Below, in pieces: positions 56,387-64,000 of a DNA stretch of 64,000 nucleotides. Positions within the stretch are counted from its first letter, which is position 1. Each line of letters opens with the position of its first letter. A program made the position numbers and the translations under genes. The notes beneath the pieces are model-generated. The model was not told the DNA's origin. It saw only the letters and a list, made by a program, of their open reading frames with translations, and did no database searches. The DNA lies in contig NC_092794.1 in assembly GCF_918797505.1 (NCBI RefSeq), positions 79,025,345 to 79,089,344 of the forward strand, in the 5' to 3' direction. The DNA is from Bemisia tabaci. Lineage: Eukaryota > Arthropoda > Insecta > Hemiptera > Aleyrodidae.

Positions 56387-57232
56387 GAGCCGTATGCAAA
56401 AACGACATTTTTCACCCCCCCCCCCCCCCACTAAAACTTATTCAAACTTCGTCTATCAGTTACTTATACTGGAGCACTTCTTTTCCCAAATTTTCAGACC
56501 CCCAAAAAATTTTGAGGGGGCGCTGGGGGGGGGGGTGGAAGTCAAAACCTGTGAAACTCAATATCTTTCAAACGAAACAAGATATTGAGGCCCGCTTTGG
56601 ACGAAAAATCGTCTAAAATTGCATACTTTAAGATTCTGAGGGTCAAAATCCCAAAACTACATTTTTAACTTAACTTACGTGCTTTTTTTCAGTTTTTGAG
56701 GAAAAGCAATTTCTTTTAAACACACTAAACTGAAAGAGCACAATTTTGTATTTGAACCAAAACCAATTTTTTAGATTGCTCGTCTTTTTCCGCATCCAAC
56801 GAGTGGTCGTATAAGCTGGGGAACCGAACGGTTCCGGAGTTATGATTGATTGAAGTTTCCGCTCAAGGCGCGCCGACCGATTTTCGCGCGCAAAAAAGTC
56901 GGATTTAACTGTTATTAAAATCAGATTGAATGTTCAAATTGAGCAAAATGCATTATTAGGGACTCTTGAGGATCACTGAGTTCGGAAATTACAGAAACTT
57001 CCGAAAAATTTTTCGTCCAAACCGGGCTTCAATATCTTGTTTCGTTCGAAAGATATCGAGGTTCACAGGTTTAGACTTCTACCCCCCCCCCCCCTAGCGT
57101 CCCCCCCAAAATTTTTTGGGGGTCTGAAAATGTGGGAAAAGAAGCGCTTCAGTGTTAGTAACTGATAGACGAAGTTTGAATAAGTTTTAGTGGGGGGGGG
57201 GGCGCGAAAAATGTCGTTTTTGCATACGGCTC
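56387..57232. mobile_element. Spy-like non-autonomous foldback, second copy, AAA^TTT
   Basis: GAGCCGTATGCAAAAACGAC at 56387 mirrors the end at 57232, with AAA before and TTT after. The right arm of the surrounding foldback (59908-59925) reads CTGTTTGAAATTTGGAGG in reverse complement, exactly left flank plus right flank, so the empty site is AAATTT and nothing was duplicated. It shares TIRs and interior with 29102-30440 but is shorter (846 bp) through loss of the central part. Confidence 0.88.
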
Positions 57233-57949
57233 TTTGGAGGATTTTTTGAATAAAAAAGACTTGATTTTTGTGGGTCTTGAGGCGATCAAAGGTGTGATTA
57301 GGCTAATAATTTAAGACGGTTTTTTGACGGCTTTTCTCCCCTTCTTCCTTCATAAAGTGGGTCTTTTAAAAGGAAAATCACCCGTATAAAAAGTATTTTG
57401 CTTCGCTTCTTTAAAATATTGAGGATTTGCTTGAGGAAAGCTGCGCATTTTTGAGCATTTGAATAAACAAGCTACTACTCTGAACTAATTGCTGCGATTA
57501 AATTAAATTAAAAACTAACAGACAAATTAGAAGCTCTAAACTCGATTTTAACCTTTGGACGAATGTTTTTAAGTTGAAAATATACCAAAAAAGTATTATA
57601 CCTTTATATACACTTCATTTTTACTTTCTCGCTCCCCTAGGGTAGAGAGGAAGTATTGTCATCCTCTAAGAAAAAAAAAAAAGTTGAGATTTCATCATTT
57701 CTAGACGTTTTAAGGTCCCAGGAGTCAAAATAACCATACTTGAAAAATGTGTGTCCGTCCGTCAGCTGTCCCCCAAATCTGTGTACAGCGAATTCTCAGA
57801 ATCTATCTGTTCGATTTCATTCAAAATTGGCACAGAACACCATTTCTATGGTCTCCTTATGCACGTCAAACGATTTAGGGGTACGCTAAAATTTGGGGGG
57901 GCTAGGGTCAAATTGGGTTAAAGGTCCATTTTCAGCAAAATCACACGGA

Positions 57950-58430
57950 AAGCTCATTTTGAGGGACTGTAAATTTTGAAAAATGCCTTTAATTCTTTAA
58001 CAGCGGGCATCAAGCATATCACCTGAGTCATTAATTTAAGTTCCTACAAGATCTTTAGACTAAACTCAAAATTCAAGGGATTACGAGCCCCAAATGTAGG
58101 GCACTTTGCTCCGTGACATCACAAACAGCTCATTTTCAATGACTGTAAATTTTAGAAAAAATGCCTTTAATTCTTCGAAAGTTAGCATAAGAGCACCACC
58201 TGGTTCATTAATTTAAGTTGCTGTGAGGTCTTTGGACTAAACTAAAAATTGAAGGGTTACGCGTCATATAGCGAGGAGAGCACTTCGGTCACACGGAGAG
58301 CTCATGGACGGTAGATTTTGAAAAAATGCCTTTAATTCTTTGAAAGTTGGCTCAAAAGCACCACCTGAGTCATTAATTTAAGTACCTATAGGAGCTTTGG
58401 ACTAATCTCATAATTGCAGAGGGGCCGATA
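57950..58430. repeat. Tandem repeat, unit about 175 bp, three copies
   Basis: AGCTCATTTT, AATGCCTTTAATTCTTT, CACCTGAGTCATTAATTTAA and CTTTGGACTAA recur at about 57952, 58125 and 58300. Non-coding. Confidence 0.85.
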
Positions 58431-58885
58431 GGAAACGCTCAATTCTCCGATAGATGAGTCGAAACGTTTCAGGATATTAGCAGCAAACGCTTTGAGTCAG
58501 GTGAAACCTAGGAATTCAAATGCATTATATAATGCATCATATACTATCTTCAAAATTACTCCGTAGGTATACACCAAGCTAAATTAGACAACTAATTAGG
58601 TACTTACATTACATACTTTGCGAATCATCGAAGCTAACGGAAGAACTGACACTTAGATCTTTATAAGAAACTAATTTGTTTGTTGTTAATGAATTTAGAA
58701 TTCCAGCAGATTCCATCTTTCGCGGTTCCTTTTTACGAGGTACTGAACAAGAATATAATATAATAAAACAGCACAGACATGGTTGATTCAATGATATGCG
58801 CGTTATAAATTGGTTATAACCCGTTTAGGTATGTTGACGTTTGTTCTTGTTGTTGTGTAAAGACACAGTGATACGAACAGCAAGG

Positions 58886-58948
58886 AGGTGGCGCTATCCA
58901 TTGTTTTCGTTTCGAATTACGGGGATACGCGCTAAGGAAGTGGCGCTC
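58886..58948 (+). promoter_or_regulatory. Two CTCF-like GTGGCGCT sites
   Basis: AGGTGGCGCTA at 58886-58896 and AAGTGGCGCTC at 58938-58948, 52 bp apart and in the same orientation. The first closely matches the core of the insect CTCF binding consensus. Binding is inference. They lie in the unassigned insert at 57628-59210, deep in the GRASP intron. Confidence 0.3.
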
Positions 58949-59236
58949 TTGGCGGGCGGGTGGTGAACCATTACCAGCAAGTAGATTCGGCCGCCAAATT
59001 TAAAATTTGGGCGATGCTAAGCGAAAACCGTTAAGTTTTAAGACTATTTAAACATCGAATAGTCACTCTACCCATTAAAGTAGATTTTTGATGGCTTTTG
59101 CCCGTGCTTAAGGAAAGATTATAATATATAATCGTATCTGGAGTATGATGCCAATAAATCTAATGGATCCTAATGAATCGTAGAAAAGCTAAGATTTTTA
59201 CGGATCGCCGTCTTTTTTCATGTTTTCTTTGAATAA

Positions 59237-59280
<44 letters not shown>
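59237..59280. repeat. Poly-A tract of about 44 bp
   Basis: Preceded by GAATAAAT. The mirrored arm at 59480-59510 has a T-rich counterpart of different length, so this is an expanded homopolymer in the foldback arm and not the tail of a retrocopy. Confidence 0.9.
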
Positions 59281-59281
<1 letters not shown>

Positions 59282-60456
59282 ACCACAGTTCAAATCCAGC
59301 CAATCGAGAAGAAAGTGTCGAGATAGTGTTTAATCTCATTCTTTCAACTTATTCTTTTTTATCTAATGTGTCATTCATGGAAATACATGTATAATAAATA
59401 AATAAATGAGTAGAATAAATTGAGTACATGAATCACGGACCTCATTTCCTTCTTCAGTCTGGCTGGATTTGAACTATGTTTTTTTTTTCTTTTTGTTTTT
59501 TTTTTATTGTTCAAAGAAAACATGAAAAAACGAAGTGTATGAAAAGGTATAATACTTTTTTGGTATATTTTCAACTTAAAAACACTCATCCAAAGGTTCA
59601 AATCGAGTTTAGAGCTTCTAATTTGTCTGTTAGTTTTTAATTTAATTTCGTTGCAGCAATTAGTTCAGAGTAGTAGCTTGTTTATTCAAATGCTCAAAAA
59701 TGCGCAGCTTTCCTCAAGCAAATCCTCAATATTTCAAAGAAGCGAAGCAAAATACTTTTCAGACGGGTGATTTTCCTTTTAAAAGACCCACTTAATGAAG
59801 GAAGAAGGGGAGAAAAGCCGTCAAAAAACCGTCTTAAATTATAAGCCTAATCACAGCTCTGATCGCCTCAAGACCCACAAAAATCGAGCCTTTTACACTC
59901 AAAAAATCCTCCAAATTTCAAACAGAGGCGGTAAAATATTTGTTCCATACCCATGTTTGGCTTTAATAGACCAGTACAACGAGAACATACAGAGTCTCTA
60001 GCCGTTTTAAAAGTCATTTCAAAGTTGAATCATGAATCAAGGGCTCTGAGCCCGCTAAAACCCCATAAAAGACTAAAAATACATACTTTTTTGACTAAAA
60101 TAAAATCCTGAAAATTAAAAAAATACGCTTTCTGTTTTTTTGCGCCCATTTTTGTCTTCAGTAGACCCATCTGAATAAGGCTAACCGAGTTTAAAGTCAA
60201 TTGGAAACATTTATTGAAACTGGCCATAAATTATTTGAATAATCCCCTTAAATACTCAAAATTTACCCTTAAAAATGCAAAAAAACCCTAAAGATTTGGA
60301 AAGCCAGAGCTAGGGAATTTTTTAGGCCTTCATTTTAGTCTTCAGTCGACCCCCCTGAGTAGAAAGAAACAGGTCCCGTTCGATTAGCAAATTCAACCCA
60401 AAATTTTGTTGCGTAGTGTTATAAGAGAGCAACAGTCACCACTCTCATTTCGGGTG

Positions 60457-60590
60457 TTGACCTCCCTACATGGTGGATGATGAGCTCCGAGCGATGTCAT
60501 GAGCCAAACAAGTTCCCCAAACGGCTCTTTTGCTAAACGAAAGTGCCAACACGTTCTTAACCATCAACCATGTAAGTAGGTCAACAAAAG
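60457..60590. mobile_element. Short MITE-like element with about 25-bp TIRs
   Basis: TGTTGACCTCCCTACATGGT at about 60457 is inverted near 60565-60588 (ACCATGTAAGTAGGTCAACA). The size is about 130 bp. No target duplication is evident. Confidence 0.5.
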
Positions 60591-61006
60591 AATGATGAGG
60601 TCCCAAAAGTAAAAGCTTCTACCGTTGCCAAGATACTAGTGGAGGGTGATTTCATGCCCTTTCACCCAAATCCAATTGCCCACGGGAATTTTCACCCAAA
60701 GTTTTTTTACCCATAGACACTAAGCCCAAGTAATTTCACCCGTGAGATGTTTAATCCTATGGTATATTGATACAATTTACTTGACTAGAAGTTACTGAGG
60801 TAGACATACGCCTCTTCGTTTCCATGACTACAATCATTTTTTTTTCATTTAGTCCAAAATTCATAGAGTGATATTAAGTAGGTTATTTTATTTGCGCTTT
60901 TAATACAACAAAATTACCCAGTGTCAGTTTTCTTTTTCTTTGTTTTATACTATCCTTAAATTTATCAGTGTTGTGCATCTTTCTTCATTTTTTTCTTCCT
61001 TTCAAA

Positions 61007-62284
61007 ATGGCAGAATTAATTAATAGCAATAGAAACAAGAAGATACTATCCTTTGAAGGTTATCTATATCACAAACATTCCTCAAATTCTAATCGAACAC
61101 GAACGTACTGGGTGTGTAACAAAAAACCGGAGTGTTCCGTCAGAGCTGTAACCATCAATGAGCCTTTGCAAGTGATGAAGGTAGGAAAACACGATCATCC
61201 CCCTAACCAAGATGAAGTTGTAGCAAAGAGGATTTACGCCGAGTTGAAGGTAGAAGCAGCAGTTCATCCGGAAGCAAAACCTAGCCTGTTGATCAGGGAG
61301 AAATTAGGTGAGGTTGACTCACTTGTCCTTCCTCTACTACCAGAGAGAGAGACCATGAAAAGAACTTTAAACAAGAAGAGGATCGCCAACTTTCCTACGA
61401 ATCCCACCGACATCACAGCCTTAAGAGGAATCCCTCCGCAATTTAGAAGCACAAAAAACCGTGACAATTTCAACATTTTCGACTCATTTGATGCAGAAGA
61501 CGAAGAAGACAGTTCAGACAAAGAAGAAATTTATCAGAATCCTAATAGAATAATTGTGTTCGGAACCACACAAAATCTGTCTTTGTTGAGCCGGTCAATG
61601 ATTATTTTCTTGGACGGGACTTTTAAAACTTGCCCGCACATTTTCACGCAAATTTTCACAATCCATGGAACGGTCCATGGTGCAGTGTTTCCTCTCGTGT
61701 ATGCATTGCTGCCAAATAAAACAACAGAGTCTTACCGAGCAGTTCTGAGAGCAGTCGCGGATAAATGTGTTGAATTGGGTTTCGCAGCTCCTTGTCCACG
61801 ATCTATTATGTCTGACTTCGAATTGGCAATCATCAACTCCGTCAAACAAGTTTACCCACAATCCACCATCTTACTTTGTTTTTTCCATCTATCACAAAGT
61901 GTATGGAGACATTTGCAGAGTATTGGGTTACAAGTCGCCTACAATGACCCGGAAAATAGGGAAGTCAAAAATGGGTTTTCTCAATTGTTGGCGCTGGCGT
62001 TTGTTCCTGCAGAAGATGTTTCGCGAGTGTTCAATATGTTGAAGCCAACATTACCACAGAGCATGGAAGAATTGGCAAAATATTTTGACAGAATTTACGT
62101 CAATGGATCAAGAGAGCGCGTTCGGCGCCAATACAGGGTGCAACCTCCGAGGTACAGTCCAGTTCTGTGGAACCATTATCAATCAGTTTTTCATCACAGA
62201 GCTGGATTACTTGAGAGCAATAGGCCACAACATTGCCTAATCATCGTGAGTCACCTAAATTGCCTAATAATTCAAATAATCTAA
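61007..62284 (+). CDS. FLYWCH-MULE transposase-like protein, truncated C terminus
   Basis: From ATG 61007 (MAELINSNRNKKILSFEGY, preferred to the upstream in-frame ATG at 60968 because that leader is a hydrophobic run), 425 codons. Residues about 12-67 form a FLYWCH zinc finger (SFEGYLYHKH, TYWVCNKKPECSVRA, GKHDHPP). An acidic linker follows, then a MULE transposase core with FLDGTFKTCP (first Asp), MSDFELAIINSV (second Asp) and LLCFFHLSQSVWRHL (C/H motif). The expected third acidic residue in an N-N-x-x-E-G-type motif is absent: the text after VLWNHYQSVFHH degenerates into CLIIVSHLNC and stops. It is therefore a MULE transposase relic, or possibly a spliced or domesticated gene continuing in a further exon. 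No clear TIRs are seen. Confidence 0.8.
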   Translation: MAELINSNRNKKILSFEGYLYHKHSSNSNRTRTYWVCNKKPECSVRAVTINEPLQVMKVGKHDHPPNQDEVVAKRIYAELKVEAAVHPEAKPSLLIREKLGEVDSLVLPLLPERETMKRTLNKKRIANFPTNPTDITALRGIPPQFRSTKNRDNFNIFDSFDAEDEEDSSDKEEIYQNPNRIIVFGTTQNLSLLSRSMIIFLDGTFKTCPHIFTQIFTIHGTVHGAVFPLVYALLPNKTTESYRAVLRAVADKCVELGFAAPCPRSIMSDFELAIINSVKQVYPQSTILLCFFHLSQSVWRHLQSIGLQVAYNDPENREVKNGFSQLLALAFVPAEDVSRVFNMLKPTLPQSMEELAKYFDRIYVNGSRERVRRQYRVQPPRYSPVLWNHYQSVFHHRAGLLESNRPQHCLIIVSHLNCLIIQII

Positions 62285-64000
62285 TAAATACGGATTTTCA
62301 TTCATGGGTGAAATTTGGATGAAAATTGTGCCATCCTATAAAGTCCTATCTAATAGTAAACTAATTCGCGGGCTATTTTTAAACTTTTACTTTGCTGCAA
62401 TTGGTCCGAGTTCCCAGGATCTGGTAAGTTGCAAGAATCAGAATCAGCATTGGTGCGCTCTCTTGCGGCTAACGCCGGAACCCTAGTTTTCTCTTTCACT
62501 TTTCCCCTCCAGGAGCGCTGTAGTTTCTTTCCGGTTGTCTGATTCGCCTTGAACTTCTCAGATCCTAGCGACTCCGGGAGCCATTTTGTCTGTTATTGTC
62601 CGATTCATTCGAGTGCAAAGTCCCAAGTCCGGTGCGTGTGCACCTAGCTTTTTGCGTGACCAGGCCTCGGCCTGGCCACTTTTCTCTCTCACCTCTGTTT
62701 GTCGGCCGACCGAAAGTTTTTGGTGCCAAGTTTTATCATCACCTTTCTTCAACATCTGAGCATCTCCTGTAACCTGGAAGCCTGGGACCTGTGCTAGCCG
62801 CATCTTGCTAAAACCGCAGTTTCCGAACCCCATTTTGGGTAAGTTTGACTTGTGAATCTTGACCTTATCTTGAGCTTTTAGGCTTTCTAGCCTCGTGGCG
62901 ATTCTGCCCAAGTCATACCTAAATCAAGTGACCTACCAAAGTCTATGATCTCTTTGAACCTCAAATTAAGGATATCATTTTCAGTTCTTTCCCAGCACAA
63001 GAATGTTGGTTTTTCTAGCAAATCTAACTTGTTCATTTTGGCCTGGAGAACGCATGAAGGCTCTCCGATCTGATCACCTGTCGCAGAGACCTAGTTTCTG
63101 GTGCTGGTTACCGAACTTCTCGGCAACCTCAGAAACTGGTTCTTTCTCCTGTTACATAGACTTTAGACCTAGTTGTCACTCTCACTCAGAGAAAGAGATG
63201 TTTCCATGTTTTCTCTCGGCCAAACTGTCAAGCTCCTATTTTTGAGATGCGCTGCGAGCATTATCCAGGTGTGCTAAGCACTATGTTTTCTGATGTTCTA
63301 TGTTTACTTGATCTCTATTTGACAGATGAGACTGTATGAGCCCTGAGTGCTCCTTGTTTTATTATGGCTGTGTATTTTTCTCATTTGCAGGATTATTCTG
63401 TTATTTCTAGTCTTACCTCTGAGCCTTTCCTGGGCTAGTTCAATACATGCTGGCCTAAAGCAAGCCGCAACCTTGTTCAGTAGAATTTCAGTACTTAGAT
63501 TTTCTGAGCCTGCAGATTTAGTTATTCTGAAGCCCCTAAGGCAGAGCTGTTTCCCCAGTATTGTTTTTAGCTTTATTTTTCCTGATAATTGATCATGCAC
63601 ATGGACCTAACTTAGCCTTAGGCCTGCGTCCGTCTGACCAGGCAGTTCGTACTTTGTACTCAGTGCCTTCCATGATCACATAAAGCATGTTTTTCCTAAT
63701 TGTTATTCTGTTCCAAATCATTGTGTCAAACCCCCATAAGTTTCCTCCGAGCCTTCTGCTCTATCTGCATTTTGAGTTTACCGAGGTCTCATTCCTGTTT
63801 CTTGGTACTAAATAAATCTGATCTTTCAACAGGGTTTTACCTATAGGATCCAATGTGGATTTAGACTGCTATCCTGTGTGATATCCTGCTATCATGTGCT
63901 GATTTAGATTGCTGATTTAGATCGTTGATTTTCGTACATCCTGTTTGTCTGAACAAAACCCTTGGACCGGTTTCACCATCAGTATCATCTTTAGTCTCAC
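62285..64000. other. Unassigned pyrimidine-rich sequence at window end
   Basis: From about 62440 the composition becomes CT-rich and less AT-rich, with many TTTCTC, CCTGGG and CTGTTT words and an AATAAA at 63809. It resembles an LTR, a 5' leader or a long non-coding RNA more than intron background, but no TG...CA pair, primer binding site or ORF of interest is seen. The ORFs 62558-62911 (-) and 63003-63592 (+ and -) are unsupported. The element or gene probably continues beyond the window. Confidence 0.35.

Larger units (their letters stand above)
57628..59210. mobile_element. Insertion of unknown type in the left arm of the 55883-60418 foldback
   Basis: The foldback arm stops at about 57627 (ACACTTCATTTTT) and resumes at about 59211 (CTTTTTTCATGTTTTCTTTG). 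The right arm at 59515-59545 is continuous across this point. The insert begins ACTTTCTCGCTCCCCTAGGG, includes GTGTGTCCGTCCGTCAGC and three tandem units at 57950-58430, and ends in a moderately GC-rich part (58860-59010). I recognise no terminal inverted repeats. Confidence 0.6.
55883..60418. mobile_element. Foldback with CACTA-type ends and TTA duplication, interrupted
   Basis: The left terminus CACTAGGCAACAAAAATTTG at 55883 and inverted right terminus CACTACGCAACAAAATTTTG ending at 60418 are flanked by TTA on both sides (55880-55882 and 60419-60421). Arms of about 950 bp can be traced throughout (for example ORF 56073-56270 + is mirrored at 60030-60227 -). The left arm is interrupted by the Spy-like element at 56387-57232 and by 57628-59210. 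CACTA ends with a 3-bp duplication resemble CACTA/EnSpm-type elements. No transposase remains. Confidence 0.8.

Noticed and set aside
58609..58791. Possible first exon (MESAGILNSLTTNKLVSYKD...) of the GRASP gene on the - strand
   Set aside because: It does not resemble the GRASP N terminus (no myristoylation MG start or PDZ text). Its donor phase does not fit the exon at 54261, and it lies in an insert inside a transposon arm. Kept only as a side note in the CTCF-like finding.
59237..59280. Poly-A tract with upstream AATAAA as the tail of a processed retrocopy
   Set aside because: The opposite arm of the surrounding foldback contains the same flanking text with a T-rich stretch, so it is an expanded homopolymer within the arm. 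No coding sequence precedes it.

Overview
The window looks like nuclear DNA of an arthropod, probably an insect with a repeat-rich genome; a hemipteran is a guess that I cannot prove from sequence alone. The evidence is GT-AG introns of 3 to 17 kb, a Golgi GRASP gene, and mariner, PIF/Harbinger, Helitron, Spy-type, MULE and I/LOA-type LINE elements. There are no bacterial operons, no CRISPR array and no convincing functional tRNA or rRNA gene.

Two host genes converge. On the + strand, phase-0 exons at 4134-4229, 8599-10098 and 25478-25627 encode the C-terminal part of a low-complexity S/N/Q/P-rich protein with a short RGG-like tail. Its 5' end lies left of the window and I do not recognise the family. 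On the - strand, exons at 54135-54261, 50541-51321 and 33040-33194 encode the end of PDZ2 and the proline/serine-rich tail of a GRASP55/65-type Golgi stacking protein. The N-terminal PDZ exons must lie right of 64000. Three further short open stretches behind good splice acceptors (10575-10754, 17650-17814, and 48046-48179 on the - strand) are phase-compatible candidate alternative last exons.

Almost everything else is transposable-element sequence in the introns and between the genes. The dominant theme is long palindromic (foldback) elements, whose two arms are near copies of each other: 1-3195, 6350-8425, 11843-17055, 19566-20592, 20802-22511, 28199-30914, 33460-36910 and 55883-60418. Because each arm preserves the other arm's sequence, insertions in one arm can be checked against an empty site in the other, inside this window. 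This fixes the boundaries and target sites of a Helitron (A^T), a PIF/Harbinger deletion derivative (TTA duplication), a CAGGGTT-ended MITE (TATA) and two Spy-like elements (AAA^TTT, no duplication).

The best preserved mobile element is a full-length, apparently intact 6.2-kb LINE at 37764-44010. It has an 11-bp target duplication, a zinc-knuckle ORF1, and an ORF2 carrying endonuclease, reverse transcriptase and RNase H, and it lies in the 17-kb GRASP intron. Others are a deleted mariner (31401-32337), a FLYWCH-MULE transposase ORF (61007-62284), an R2-like reverse transcriptase fragment (about 49301-49560), tRNA-like pol III promoter sequences inside DNA elements, and an unusual nested element (12182-13768) with a duplicated E-box/bZIP-palindrome block and a 45-bp minisatellite.
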